Positions 17,473 to 26,546 are shown, counted from the first letter of the stretch. The stretch is 64,000 nucleotides of DNA from Polaribacter sp. SA4-12 (GCF_002163675.1 NZ_CP019334.1:1374001-1438000); one strand, 5' to 3'. The notes: generated from the letters alone by a model not told the origin. Numbers and translations are program-made.

Positions 17473-17883
17473 TTGGGTAGAATTCTCGCCATCGATTTTG
17501 GTAAAAAAAGAACAGGAATAGCAGTAACTGATGAACTTCAGATTATTGCCTCTGGCTTAACAACAGTAAACACCGATGATTTAATTTCTTTTCTAAAAGA
17601 ATATATTTCTAAAAACAAAGTCGAATTATTTATAGTTGGTAAACCAAAACAAATGAATAATACTGATAGTGAAAGTGAGGCTTTGATACTTCCTTTTCTA
17701 AAAAAGCTTGAAAAACAAATTCCTCAAATTCCTTTACTAAGAATTGATGAACGTTTTACTTCAAAAATGGCTTTTCAAACAATGATTGATGGTGGTTTAA
17801 ATAAAAAACAACGTAGAAATAAGGCTTTAGTTGACGAAATTAGTGCAACTATCATATTACAGTCATATTTATATAATAAATAA
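17473..17883 (+). CDS. ruvX: RuvX/YqgF family RNase H-fold endonuclease
   Basis: About 136 residues from TTG 17473 (L/M-GRILAIDFGKKRTGIAV). Motifs: the first catalytic Asp in AIDFGKKRTGIA, VGKPKQMNN, RIDERFTSKMA (second acidic residue) and KALVDEISATIILQSYL (final Asp). The family was predicted to be a Holliday-junction resolvase and has a reported role in 16S pre-rRNA 5'-end maturation. The TTG start is chosen because homologues begin at this glycine-arginine and because the promoter box rules out the upstream TTG at 17455. The next gene, def, has a promoter of its own. Confidence 0.85.
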   Translation: MGRILAIDFGKKRTGIAVTDELQIIASGLTTVNTDDLISFLKEYISKNKVELFIVGKPKQMNNTDSESEALILPFLKKLEKQIPQIPLLRIDERFTSKMAFQTMIDGGLNKKQRRNKALVDEISATIILQSYLYNK

Positions 17884-17964
17884 ACTGTGTAATTGTTGAA
17901 TCGTTTAATTGTGTAACTGTTCAAAATTCCTAATTCAAAATTCGTAATTCGTAATTCTAAATTG
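17884..17964. repeat. Low-complexity AATTG / AATTCGT short-period repeats
   Basis: Two blocks: GTGTAATTGTTGAATCGTTTAATTGTG-type, then AATTCCTAATTCAAAATTCGTAATTCGTAATTC with 7-9-nt periods. Non-coding. A similar first block lies at 35323-35360, beside another start codon. Confidence 0.6.
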
Positions 17965-17972
17965 TACTTTTG
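17965..17972 (+). promoter_or_regulatory. Promoter -7 box of the def-DUF5606-mazG operon
   Basis: TACTTTTG, an exact TAnnTTTG, 20 nt before the def ATG. Confidence 0.6.
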
Positions 17973-17992
17973 CAGACATTAAAAAAAAGAAA

Positions 17993-18583
17993 ATGATATT
18001 ACCAATAGTAGCTTATGGGGATCCAGTTTTACGTAAAGTAGGAACTGAAATTGATGCAGATTACCCAAATTTAGAAAAATTAATTTCTAATATGAAGGAA
18101 ACGATGTACAATGCTTCTGGTGTTGGTTTAGCTGCACCACAGATTGGTAAAGCAATTCGTTTGTTTATTATTGATGCTTCTCCTTTTGCTGATGATGAAG
18201 ATTTATCTGAAAAAGATAGAGAGGCTTTAAAAAACTTTAATAAAGTTTTTATAAATGCTAAAATAATAAAAGAAGAAGGTGAAGAATGGGTTTTTAACGA
18301 AGGGTGTTTAAGTATACCTGATGTTAGAGAAGATGTTTTTCGTCAACCAGAAATTACAATTGAGTATCAAGATGAAGAATTTAAAACGCATACTGAAGTT
18401 TTAGATGGTTTAGCTGCAAGAGTTTTTCAACATGAATATGATCATATTGATGGAATCTTGTTTACAGATAAACTTTCAACTCTTAAAAAAAGGTTGATAA
18501 AAAAGAAATTAGAAAATATTTCTAAAGGGAAAATTAACGCAGATTATAGAATGCGTTTTCCAAATGCAAAAAAAGGTAAATAG
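17993..18583 (+). CDS. def: Peptide deformylase
   Basis: 196 residues. The three metal-enzyme motifs are present: GVGLAAPQIG (about 42-51), EGCLSIPD (metal Cys about 104) and QHEYDHIDGILF (HExxH, about 145-156). It removes the formyl group from nascent-protein N-termini in the cytoplasm, using Fe2+ or similar. First gene of a likely operon, def-DUF5606-mazG (26-nt then 2-nt gaps). Confidence 0.96.
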   Translation: MILPIVAYGDPVLRKVGTEIDADYPNLEKLISNMKETMYNASGVGLAAPQIGKAIRLFIIDASPFADDEDLSEKDREALKNFNKVFINAKIIKEEGEEWVFNEGCLSIPDVREDVFRQPEITIEYQDEEFKTHTEVLDGLAARVFQHEYDHIDGILFTDKLSTLKKRLIKKKLENISKGKINADYRMRFPNAKKGK

Positions 18584-18609
18584 TCTAAAAAGACATAAAA
18601 ATATACAAA

Positions 18610-19038
18610 ATGGAATTTAGTAAAATTATAAGCGTAACAGGAAAACCAGGATTATTTCAAGTAATCTCTCAATCTAAAAATGCAGTAATTGCAGAATCTT
18701 TAGTAGACAATAAACGTTTAGCAATTAACGCTACTCAAAACGTAAGTTTATTAGAAAACATTGCTATCTACACGTACGAAGAAGATGTGCCTTTATTAGA
18801 CGTTCTTACTTCTATGTATGAAAAAACAGAAGGAAAAGAAGCAATTTCTCATAAAGAAAGTAGCAAAAAATTAACAGCTTTTTTCGCTGAAGTTTTACCT
18901 GGTTATGATGAAGAAAGAGTGTATGCTTCTAACATTAAAAAAGTAATTCAATGGTTTAACGCATTAGTCAAAGCTGGAATGGATTTTTCTAAAGTTGAAG
19001 AAACTAAAGCTACTGAAGAAGTTGAAGCTAAATCATAA
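18610..19038 (+). CDS. DUF5606 domain protein
   Basis: 142 residues. It begins MEFSKIISVTGKPGLFQVISQSKNAVI and continues ESLVDNKRLAINATQNVSLLENIAIYTYEEDVPL, the DUF5606 N-terminal beta-rich domain with an SH3-like look. A helical C-terminal half (LTAFFAEVLPGYDEERVYASNIKKVIQWFN) and a short acidic tail follow. The family is restricted to Bacteroidota and regularly sits between def and mazG, as here. Function unknown; the neighbours suggest a housekeeping role linked to translation or nucleotide quality control. Confidence 0.85.
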   Translation: MEFSKIISVTGKPGLFQVISQSKNAVIAESLVDNKRLAINATQNVSLLENIAIYTYEEDVPLLDVLTSMYEKTEGKEAISHKESSKKLTAFFAEVLPGYDEERVYASNIKKVIQWFNALVKAGMDFSKVEETKATEEVEAKS

Positions 19039-19040
19039 TT

Positions 19041-19820
19041 ATGAATTCTAGAGAAGATCAGTTAGCTGCTTTTAATAGATTGTTAGATATTATGGATGAT
19101 CTTCGAGAGAAGTGTCCTTGGGATAAAAAACAAACTTTAGAAAGTTTACGTCATCTTACTATTGAAGAAACGTACGAACTTGCTGATGCAATTCTAGATA
19201 ATGATTTACAAGAAATAAAAAAAGAATTAGGCGATGTGCTTTTGCACATCGTTTTTTATTCTAAAATCGGAAGCGAAAAGAAAGCTTTTGATATTGCTGA
19301 TGTTGCCAATTCAATTTGCGATAAACTAATACACAGACACCCTCACATTTATGGTGATGTTGTTGCAGAAACGGAAGAAGAAGTAAAACGTAATTGGGAA
19401 CAACTAAAATTAAAAGAAGGAAACAAATCTGTTTTAGAAGGCGTTCCTAAAAGGTTACCTGCTGTTGTAAAAGCAAGTAGAATTCAAGAAAAAGTAGCAG
19501 GTGTTGGTTTCGATTGGGAAAAACCCGAACAAGTTTGGGAAAAAGTACAAGAAGAACTAACTGAATTAAACGAAGAAATTAAAGCAGGAAACAAAGAGAA
19601 CACTGAGAAAGAATTTGGTGATGTCTTATTTTCGATGATTAATTATGCTCGTTTTATTGATGTAAATCCTGAAAATGCTTTAGAAAAAACGAATAAGAAG
19701 TTTATTAATCGTTTTCAATATTTAGAAAAAGCAGCTAAAGAAGAAGGCAAAGATCTTTCTGATATGTCCTTATCTGAAATGGATGTGTATTGGGAAAAAT
19801 CTAAGGAGTTCTTTAAATAA
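19041..19820 (+). CDS. mazG: Nucleoside triphosphate pyrophosphohydrolase MazG
   Basis: 259 residues, with two tandem MazG domains as in the E. coli-type enzyme. N-terminal CPWDKKQTLESL then EETYELADAI (metal EExxE/D) and ELGDVLLHIVFYSKI; C-terminal domain VGFDWEKPEQVWEKVQEELTELNEEI and EFGDVLFSMINYARF. It hydrolyses NTPs to NMP and pyrophosphate, limiting non-canonical nucleotides and possibly alarmone levels. It starts 2 nt after the DUF5606 stop. A weak hairpin (AAAGAG...CTCTTT) follows at about 19825. Confidence 0.93.
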   Translation: MNSREDQLAAFNRLLDIMDDLREKCPWDKKQTLESLRHLTIEETYELADAILDNDLQEIKKELGDVLLHIVFYSKIGSEKKAFDIADVANSICDKLIHRHPHIYGDVVAETEEEVKRNWEQLKLKEGNKSVLEGVPKRLPAVVKASRIQEKVAGVGFDWEKPEQVWEKVQEELTELNEEIKAGNKENTEKEFGDVLFSMINYARFIDVNPENALEKTNKKFINRFQYLEKAAKEEGKDLSDMSLSEMDVYWEKSKEFFK

Positions 19821-19880
19821 AAAAAGAGAAATCTAAAAACTCTTTAATTGATGTTGTTCTTTTAATAAATTCAATGTCTG

Positions 19881-19901
19881 GTCGAGCGCAGTCGATACCT
19901 T
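19881..19901. repeat. Single copy of a GGTCGAGCGCAGTCGA-type palindrome
   Basis: GGTCGAGCGCAGTCGATACC is an imperfect palindrome, much richer in G+C than its surroundings, in the gap between convergent mazG and a glycosyltransferase gene. Elements of this look are scattered in many Bacteroidota genomes (from memory). Only one copy here. Confidence 0.5.
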
Positions 19902-19909
19902 TATAAAAA

Positions 19910-20872
19910 TTATTTATTTTTCATTGGATAAAACTTCGATTCTAAGAACCCTAATCCATATCCTAAAAACTGGGTTAAAGAAGTAAAAATACTTAAAAAA
20001 GCTACATACAAATTCTTATTCTGAAATAGAGAATCTAAGAAGATTAGCACAAAATAAAATCCGTAGAAATACAACAATTGATTGTAGCCAAAAATCGCTA
20101 AAATTATACTTACATCTATTCCTATAATAAATAAAGAAGGAAACCAATATGTTGGTTTTGCAGTCTCAGGGTACTTTTTATTCAGAATTGGTCTTGCTGT
20201 ACCAAAACCAAAAGTTTGTTTAAAAAACTGCTTTATAGAACTTCTACGTTTATGATATACAAATGCTTTTGCTATCAATTGCGTATCAAATCTATTTTCC
20301 CAAAGACGAAAAGTTAAATCGATATCTTCTCCGTTTTTCATTTTTGAAAAACCTTGTGTTTTATCAAAAGCTTCTTTTGACAGCCCTAAATTGAAACTTC
20401 TTGGTTGAAATTTACCAACCGCTTGTTTTTTCCCACGAATTCCTCCTGTTGTTAAAACAGAAGTCATAGAATAATTAATAGCTTTCTGTAATGCTGTAAA
20501 ACTTGAATGTGCTGCATCTGGACCACCAAATGCGTCAGTGAAATTAGTTTCTAAAGCTTTTTTTACTTCGGATAAATATTGAGTTGGAACAATAACATCT
20601 GAATCTAGAATGATAAAATAATTTCCTGAAGCTTTTTGCATTCCGAAATTACGACTTGCTCCTGCTCCACTGTTTTCTTTAAAAAAATATTTTACATCAA
20701 GTTGATTTGTATATTTCTCAACAATCTTCTCTGAAGAATCTTCTGAACCGTCTTCAATAATCAAAACATCAAAACTATCAGAAAAATCTTGTTTTGTAAG
20801 ACTTTCTAACAACTCATCAATCTCTTGTGGACGATTGTAAACTGGAATTATTATGGAGAAATTTAGTTTCAA
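19910..20872 (-). CDS. GT2 glycosyltransferase with C-terminal membrane segment
   Basis: 320 residues. GT-A domain: NFSIIIPVYNRPQEIDELL (about 3-21), IIEDGSEDSSEKIV (about 37-50), and the donor/metal motif FIILDSDVIVPTQYL (about 92-106), then KNGEDIDLTFRLWE, a KRRSSIKQFFKQ acceptor-type motif, and two to three C-terminal hydrophobic helices (about 243-312). The product is unknown. The start codon is TTG (20870-20872), overlapping the upstream gene's TGA in a TTGA junction, so translation is probably coupled. Confidence 0.83.
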   Translation of the reverse strand: MKLNFSIIIPVYNRPQEIDELLESLTKQDFSDSFDVLIIEDGSEDSSEKIVEKYTNQLDVKYFFKENSGAGASRNFGMQKASGNYFIILDSDVIVPTQYLSEVKKALETNFTDAFGGPDAAHSSFTALQKAINYSMTSVLTTGGIRGKKQAVGKFQPRSFNLGLSKEAFDKTQGFSKMKNGEDIDLTFRLWENRFDTQLIAKAFVYHKRRSSIKQFFKQTFGFGTARPILNKKYPETAKPTYWFPSLFIIGIDVSIILAIFGYNQLLYFYGFYFVLIFLDSLFQNKNLYVAFLSIFTSLTQFLGYGLGFLESKFYPMKNK

Positions 20873-21315
20873 ATGTTTATATTAAATTCAATTTTATATT
20901 TTTTAACTTTAAAACATACAGAGTTAAATTCCTTATTATAAATCTGTTTCAATTCTTCTTCTGAAACCGAGTAATTTATTTTTGTAATCCATCTATTTGA
21001 AACATTTGAAAAGTCTGATTCTAACATATAATCATCAGATTTTAAAATTAACTCTTCAGCATCCGAATTAAATTCTAAAATTGAACCTTTATTTGTTTTA
21101 AAATCAGAAGCACTTATTACAGTTGTATTTAGAAAATAGAACCCACCTAATTCTTGAAACTCGACGTAAATAAAACCTAATTTAGAAACCCCATATTTCT
21201 CTCCAGAAACATTTTCAATTTTATCCTCAGTAAATGTATCTACATGAGTTCTTTTCATAGCTTTTAAATTTCCTAAAGAAGCTAAAACGGTATCAATTTT
21301 TTTAAATATTCCCAT
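20869..21315 (-). CDS. Uncharacterised protein coupled to a glycosyltransferase
   Basis: About 148 residues from ATG 21315 (MGIFKKIDTVLASLGNLKAMKR). A longer in-frame start at 21366 would add a hydrophobic stretch (MHFFFDVIFVDSF) that looks like leader DNA. No signal peptide. The body is beta-rich (GVSKLGFIYVEFQELGGFYFLNTTVISASDF, SVCFKVKKYKIEF), perhaps a lipocalin-like or jelly-roll fold, but I recognise no family. It overlaps the glycosyltransferase start by four bases. It could equally be a free-standing cytosolic protein. Confidence 0.6.
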   Translation of the reverse strand: MGIFKKIDTVLASLGNLKAMKRTHVDTFTEDKIENVSGEKYGVSKLGFIYVEFQELGGFYFLNTTVISASDFKTNKGSILEFNSDAEELILKSDDYMLESDFSNVSNRWITKINYSVSEEELKQIYNKEFNSVCFKVKKYKIEFNINI

Positions 21316-21410
21316 ATTAAATATATTAAACGAATCTACAAAAATGACATCAAAGAAAAAATGCAAACCTAAACAGATTTATTTATTAAAATAAATAAAA
21401 GCTGGCAAAC

Positions 21411-21490
21411 AAGTTTAGCCCTGATTGAGCGGTATGTCTGAGCTCTTTTGAGGTACGAAAAAAGCGAGTAGCGAAAGCAGGAATAGCTTA
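21411..21490. repeat. Hairpin repeat copy R2
   Basis: Starts AAGTTTAGCCCTGATTGAGCGG and ends GCGAAAGCAGGAATAGCTT, with the same ends as R1 but a different centre (GTCTGAGCTC...GAGGTACGAAAAAAGCGAG). It ends 8 nt from the recN stop codon on its 3' side. Confidence 0.7.
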
Positions 21491-21498
21491 AAAAAAAT

Positions 21499-23151
21499 CT
21501 AATTCAATAATTCTTTTGCGTGTGTAAGTGCAGAATCTGAAATATCTTTACCACTTAACATTTCTGCAATCTCTACAATTCTTTCTTCTGTAGTTAATTG
21601 CTTTAAATTGGTTGTGGTTACTCCGTTTATTTCTTTTTTATATACTTTGTAATGATTGCTTCCTTTTGCTGCAATTTGAGGTAAATGCGTAATTGCAATT
21701 ACTTGCATATTATTACTCATTTGCTGCATAATAGCTGCAATTTTATTTGAAACTTCACCGGAAACTCCTGTGTCTATTTCATCGAAAATGATGGTTGGTA
21801 ATTGTGTGTTTTCTGATAATACTTTTTTAACAGAAAGCATAATTCTAGATAATTCTCCTCCTGAAGCCACTTTTTTCAACTCTCCAAAGTTCCCTCCTTT
21901 ATTTGCAGAAAACAACAATTCTAATTCGTCTTTTCCGTTAGCAAAATAGTTTTTAGTTGGTTTTATAGTGATTGAAAAACGTGCGTTTTCCATTCCTAGA
22001 TCAGTTAATAAAACTTGTAATTCTTTTGTTAATTTCGGAATTGAACTTGTTCTTGCTTTCGATATTAAACCTGCTACTTTATCTAACTTTACAGAAACTG
22101 AATCTATCTCTTCTTGTTTTTTATTGATAACCTCACCTGCAGATTCTACAACTCCCACTTTTTCTGATAAATCTTCGAAAACTGCTAGTAATTCTTCATT
22201 TGAATTTACAGTATGTTTTTTCTGTAAATTATACAACAATTGCAATCTATCATTAATTTCTTCTGCTTCATTGGGATTGAAATCTACATTTTCATTTGCA
22301 TTTTCTAACTCAGCAACAATATCATCAATTTCAATTTTTACCGAAGTAACTCGCTCTGAAATTTCTTGATATTCTTTAGAAAACGATGAAATTTTAGTCA
22401 GTCTATTTTCTAAAGTATTTAGTAAATTCTGAATTCCGATTTCGTCATTAACCGTAAGGGATAAAGCTTCAGATAAATTGTCTTTAATATCTTCTATATT
22501 ATTTAATTTTTCTAACTTTTCTTCTAAAACTTCTTGTTCATCAATCTTAACTTTAGCTTCTTCTAATTCTTTAAATAAATGTAAGTTATAATCGTATTGC
22601 TGATTTGCTTCTAGTTGTTTGGCTTCTAATTGAGAAAGTTCCCTTCTTAGTTTATTCAACTGCACAAAACCTCTTTTGTAAGAAGCTATTCTTGCATGAT
22701 TTTTTGCCAATGCATCTAAAATAGAGAATTGAAAAAGATTATCAGACAACTGCATTGTTTGATGTTGTGAATGAACATCAATTAACCTTGTTCTTAATTG
22801 ATTTAAAACTGCTAACGTAACAGGAGTATCATTTACAAATGCTCGTGATTTTCCTGATGGTAAAATCTCTCTTCTTATTATTGTTTCATGTTCATAATCT
22901 AAATCGACTTCATTAAAAAAGTCTTCTAAACTATAATTTGAAATAGCAACTTTTGCTTCAACAATACATTTATTAGATGTGTCTTTTAATGACGACAAAT
23001 CTGCTCTGTTACCTAAAACTAATCCTAAAGCACCTAAAAGTATCGATTTCCCTGCACCTGTTTCACCTGTAATAATAGATAAACCTGAAGAAAAATCAAT
23101 AGATAACTTATTGATTAACGCGTAGTTATTAATGGAAAGTTGTGTTAACAA
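21499..23151 (-). CDS. recN: DNA repair protein RecN
   Basis: 550 residues. SMC-like layout: N-terminal ATPase half with LTQLSINNYALINKL and Walker A GETGAGKSILLGALG (about 30-44), a central coiled coil (about 150-370, Glu/Lys rich), and C-terminal signature VASGGELSRIMLSVK (about 430) with Walker B PTIIFDEIDTGVSG and AITHLPQIAA. It acts in recombinational repair of double-strand breaks, holding broken ends together with RecA. Last core gene of the bamD-rpoZ-coaBC-porD-recN cluster; 72 nt separate it from the preceding gene. A dispersed hairpin repeat follows immediately. Confidence 0.95.
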   Translation of the reverse strand: MLTQLSINNYALINKLSIDFSSGLSIITGETGAGKSILLGALGLVLGNRADLSSLKDTSNKCIVEAKVAISNYSLEDFFNEVDLDYEHETIIRREILPSGKSRAFVNDTPVTLAVLNQLRTRLIDVHSQHQTMQLSDNLFQFSILDALAKNHARIASYKRGFVQLNKLRRELSQLEAKQLEANQQYDYNLHLFKELEEAKVKIDEQEVLEEKLEKLNNIEDIKDNLSEALSLTVNDEIGIQNLLNTLENRLTKISSFSKEYQEISERVTSVKIEIDDIVAELENANENVDFNPNEAEEINDRLQLLYNLQKKHTVNSNEELLAVFEDLSEKVGVVESAGEVINKKQEEIDSVSVKLDKVAGLISKARTSSIPKLTKELQVLLTDLGMENARFSITIKPTKNYFANGKDELELLFSANKGGNFGELKKVASGGELSRIMLSVKKVLSENTQLPTIIFDEIDTGVSGEVSNKIAAIMQQMSNNMQVIAITHLPQIAAKGSNHYKVYKKEINGVTTTNLKQLTTEERIVEIAEMLSGKDISDSALTHAKELLN

Positions 23152-23223
23152 ATTCTCTGAATTTTAGAAAATAAAATTAGTGAAAATTGTATCAAGAATA
23201 AAGGATAAAGAACAATTAATGTT

Positions 23224-24114
23224 TTACTTAATATCTTTCCACTTAGAATTGTTGTTCGGAGATAATTTTCTAACAACTTCTATCAATTTATTTTGATTTC
23301 TGGTTGCTGGTCCATCAGAATATAAATTTACTATTTCATCTGATTTTGCATCAAAAAAGGTTCTAATTAAATAATTACCAACCGTTTTATTATAAATACT
23401 TTCTAAAGAAATTACAGCATCTTCAATAGTTTGTTTTGCTATATTTTTGTCAGTAACTAATTTATCCAATCCGTTTCTGTGATAATTATATGTAGTATTT
23501 CTGTAAGCTGATAATTTTGGTGATAAAAAATTATCAATCAATAAAAAACGATTTTGTTTACCAACCACATTTTGCCATGATGCTAATCCACTTTGTTGTG
23601 CTTGCAACATTACATTCTGAGCTTCTTTTAAATATACTTCTCCTCCTTTATTTTTAAAAGTATCAGCATCTGCGCCTAAAACAATATTCGCATAAAAAAC
23701 AATCGTCGAAATTAAATTACTATCAAATGAGTTTTTGTTATAAATTAACGGATCGAACTCATTATACTTAAAGTTAAAATCGTTGTCTTTTAAGTTTAAT
23801 ATTGGTGACGCATACGTAGAACCAAAAACTGGTCTTGTAGATTGCACTTGTAAGGTTGCTTTAAAAGTATTTGCGTCTCTTGATGAAATAATGATTGTAA
23901 AAGCACAATCTATTCTTTCTTCTGCTTTTACTTCTTTATTTGTCCATTTTGTTTGATTCACAAACTCTGACAAAGAATTCTCTAATGTCTTAAAAACTTG
24001 TGTATTTGAACCTTGAACTTGATTATAATTTACAGTAACCAAGCAATTCAATTCTTGTGATTTCATCACAGAGATTGAAAACATTAACAGAGAAAGGAAT
24101 ACAAGTTTACGCAT
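23224..24114 (-). CDS. porD: DUF4835 family protein (PorD-like)
   Basis: 296 residues with an N-terminal Sec signal peptide (MRKLVFLSLLMFSISVMKSQEL, cleavage near Ser-Gln-Glu), then VTVNYNQVQGSNTQVFKTLENSL, RIDCAFTIIISSRD and QVQSTRPVFGSTYASPILNLKDNDF. This is the DUF4835 pattern. Members of the family have been annotated as PorD, a periplasmic or outer-membrane-associated component linked to type IX secretion; I recall this rather than derive it. It overlaps coaBC by 8 nt and sits in the usual flavobacterial coaBC-DUF4835-recN order. Confident in the family, less so in the secretion role. Confidence 0.78.
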   Translation of the reverse strand: MRKLVFLSLLMFSISVMKSQELNCLVTVNYNQVQGSNTQVFKTLENSLSEFVNQTKWTNKEVKAEERIDCAFTIIISSRDANTFKATLQVQSTRPVFGSTYASPILNLKDNDFNFKYNEFDPLIYNKNSFDSNLISTIVFYANIVLGADADTFKNKGGEVYLKEAQNVMLQAQQSGLASWQNVVGKQNRFLLIDNFLSPKLSAYRNTTYNYHRNGLDKLVTDKNIAKQTIEDAVISLESIYNKTVGNYLIRTFFDAKSDEIVNLYSDGPATRNQNKLIEVVRKLSPNNNSKWKDIK

Positions 24115-25321
24115 TTATAGTTTTTACAATTTCGTTTATAATATCTTTAGCTACTTCAACTTTAGATTTTAATTCAAAAGATTTCTCATTTAAATCCTTA
24201 TCAATAATAGTGATTTTATTTGTGTCTGTTGCAAAACCAGCTCCTTTATCTTGTAAAGAATTTAAAACAATTGCATCTAAATTCTTGTGTTTAAGTTTGC
24301 TTTTTGCATTTTCTAGCTCATTATTTGTTTCTAGTGCAAAACCAACTAAAAACTGATTTTTTTTAATTTCTCCTAAAGAAGCTAAAATATCTTTTGTTGG
24401 TGTCAACTCAATCTCTAACGTAGAATCCTTCTTTTTTATTTTCTGAGTTGCAATATTTTTTGGTTTATAATCTGCTACAGCAGCAGAAAGAATTGCAATA
24501 TCAACATCCTTATAATATAGGTGTGCAGCATTGTACATTTCATCTGCAGAAACAACATCAATTCTATGTACTAAAGAATGTTTTATTTGCTGATTACTTG
24601 GACCCGAAATTAAATATACTTCTGCTCCTAAATTGGCAGCAGCATTTGCGATTGCAAACCCCATTTTACCAGAAGAATGATTTCCTATAAAACGAACAGG
24701 ATCTATTGCTTCATAAGTTGGACCAGCTGTAAGTAAAACTTTTTTCCCTTTTAAAGGCAATTTTGATAAAATGTCATTTTCTATAAATGACACAATATCT
24801 TCAGGTTCTGCCATTCTTCCTTCACCAACTAAACCACTTGCTAACTCACCAGAAGTTGCAGGAATAATTGTATTTCCAAAAGATTTTAATGTATCTAAAC
24901 TGTTTTTTGTAGAAGGATGTATATACATATCTAAATCCATTGCTGGAGCAAAATATATTGGACATTGTGCAGATAAATAGACCGCTAATAACAAGTTATC
25001 GCAAATTCCATTTGCCATTTTAGACATTGTATTTGCAGTTGCAGGAGCAATTACGATATAATCTGCCCAAAGACCTAAATCTACATGACTATTCCACATT
25101 TCATTTTCTTCATCTTCTTTATCATAAAAAGTTGAATGAACAGGATTCTTAGAAAGTGTGGAAAGTGTAAGAGGTGTTATAAAATCTTTAGACGCAGGAG
25201 TCATAACTACTTTGACTTCTGCGCCTAATTTTATAAATAAACGAACTAAACTAGCCGTTTTGTATGCAGCAATTCCAGCAGTAATTCCTAAAAGAACTTT
25301 TTTACCACTTAAAATAGACAT
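24107..25321 (-). CDS. coaBC: Bifunctional phosphopantothenoylcysteine decarboxylase / synthase
   Basis: 404 residues. The CoaC flavoprotein half (1-180) has GITAGIAAYKTASLVR, the catalytic histidine in WNSHVDLGLWAD (about 76), APATANTMSKMANGICDNLL and PAMDLDMY. The CoaB half (about 188-404) has LLTAGPTYEAIDPVRFIGNHSSGKMG and AAVADYKP. It carries out two steps of coenzyme A synthesis: joining cysteine to 4'-phosphopantothenate (using CTP), then decarboxylation. Its start overlaps the end of rpoZ by one base and its end overlaps the DUF4835 gene by 8 nt, so this is a tightly coupled operon. Confidence 0.95.
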   Translation of the reverse strand: MSILSGKKVLLGITAGIAAYKTASLVRLFIKLGAEVKVVMTPASKDFITPLTLSTLSKNPVHSTFYDKEDEENEMWNSHVDLGLWADYIVIAPATANTMSKMANGICDNLLLAVYLSAQCPIYFAPAMDLDMYIHPSTKNSLDTLKSFGNTIIPATSGELASGLVGEGRMAEPEDIVSFIENDILSKLPLKGKKVLLTAGPTYEAIDPVRFIGNHSSGKMGFAIANAAANLGAEVYLISGPSNQQIKHSLVHRIDVVSADEMYNAAHLYYKDVDIAILSAAVADYKPKNIATQKIKKKDSTLEIELTPTKDILASLGEIKKNQFLVGFALETNNELENAKSKLKHKNLDAIVLNSLQDKGAGFATDTNKITIIDKDLNEKSFELKSKVEVAKDIINEIVKTINA

Positions 25322-25641
25322 TATTCAGTTTCTGGAGTTCTAAAATAAACTTTACCATTTAACCATTCTTCAACAGCAATCGCCGTTGGTTTTGGTAATT
25401 TTTCGTAAAATTTAGAAACTTCAATTTGCTCTTTATTTTCAAAAACTTCTTCTAAACTATCGTTATAAGTAGCAAACTCTTCTAATTTATCAACCAACTC
25501 TTTCTTTAAGTCTCCGTTAATTTGATTTGCTCTTTTGGCAATAATTGAAATAGCCTCGTAAATATTTTGTGTAGGAGCTTCTAATTCATTCTTATTATAA
25601 GTAATAGTACTTAAAGGTGCCTTTGTGTCTTTATAATCCAT
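25321..25641 (-). CDS. rpoZ: RNA polymerase omega subunit-like protein
   Basis: 106 residues. It contains the omega-type helix NIYEAISIIAKRANQINGDLKKELVDKLEEFA (about 27-58), corresponding to the beta'-tail-binding region. The N-terminus (DYKDTKAPLSTITYNKN) and a C-terminal EEWLNGKVYFRTPE tail are typical of Bacteroidota versions. It helps fold and assemble the beta' subunit. It starts 9 nt downstream of bamD and overlaps coaBC by one base. Confidence 0.83.
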   Translation of the reverse strand: MDYKDTKAPLSTITYNKNELEAPTQNIYEAISIIAKRANQINGDLKKELVDKLEEFATYNDSLEEVFENKEQIEVSKFYEKLPKPTAIAVEEWLNGKVYFRTPETE

Positions 25642-25650
25642 AATTAGTTA

Positions 25651-26511
25651 TTATTTCTTTTGTGAATCTTTAAATTCTTTTTGTTTAGCTATTAAATCCT
25701 CTGACTTTTTGTTTTCGTCATTTAAGGTAACTAACATATTATTAGCCTCATCCATGAATTTAGATTCAGGATAATTTCTTTTTAGTTTTTCATAAGCAGA
25801 AATCGCATCTTTTATACGTTCTGGCTTTCTTCTAAATGTACTTTTTAGAACAAAATCATGTGCCGCTTTTAATCTATAATACAATGCTTCTTCTTTAAAT
25901 TCAGACCCTAAATAGTCTGACAATAAATTATCGAAAGCCTGAATTGCAGCTTTATAATTTCTTAAATCGTAATCTGCTGTTCTGTAATAAGTCTTAGCAA
26001 TTTCGAAATATTTTTTCTGAAGCTTATATCTTAACTCTTTATAATGGGTATTTGCTTCCTCTATTTTATCTGAATCTGGATACTCGTTTATAAAACCTTG
26101 AAAAGCTTCTAATGCTTTATTTGTATCAGTTGGATCTAAACTAAATCGTGGTGAAGCTAATTTATAACTATAAGCAGATAAAAAAGCTGCCTCTTCTTTC
26201 TTTGAACTTTTAGGATAATTCTTTGCAAATCGATCAAAATAATAACCAGAAATACTATAGTTTTTCTCGTTAAAATTTGATTGAGCTACCATAAACTGAA
26301 TACGCTCCATTTGTGGCTTACCTCTATACGTAGGTGTAATTTTCTCGAACAAACGCAAAGCTTTTCCGTAATTCTTACTCTCGTACATTTTAGTAGCCAT
26401 TTTATACTGGTCTTCAGATGTACCTTTGTTTAATACTTTTTGATATTCGCCACATGAAAATAAGACAAGTGAGAACATCAGTAAATACGCTAAATTTTTA
26501 ATTTTTTGCAT
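25651..26511 (-). CDS. bamD: Outer membrane protein assembly factor BamD
   Basis: 286 residues. Lipoprotein signal peptide with lipobox LFSCG (Cys about 20), then EYQKVLNKGTSEDQYKMATKMYESKNYGKALRLFEKI and at least four more TPR-type helical pairs (AQSNFNEKNYSISGYYFDRF; EAFQGFINEYPDSDKIEEA; YKAAIQAFDNLLSDYLGS; AISAYEKLKRNYPESKFMDEA). It partners BamA at the inner face of the outer membrane during beta-barrel insertion. First gene of the rpoZ-coaBC-DUF4835-recN unit; an imperfect hairpin separates it from ferritin. Confidence 0.92.
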   Translation of the reverse strand: MQKIKNLAYLLMFSLVLFSCGEYQKVLNKGTSEDQYKMATKMYESKNYGKALRLFEKITPTYRGKPQMERIQFMVAQSNFNEKNYSISGYYFDRFAKNYPKSSKKEEAAFLSAYSYKLASPRFSLDPTDTNKALEAFQGFINEYPDSDKIEEANTHYKELRYKLQKKYFEIAKTYYRTADYDLRNYKAAIQAFDNLLSDYLGSEFKEEALYYRLKAAHDFVLKSTFRRKPERIKDAISAYEKLKRNYPESKFMDEANNMLVTLNDENKKSEDLIAKQKEFKDSQKK

Positions 26512-26546
26512 CGTGCAAAATTAGTGATTAAATATGGATTAATAAA

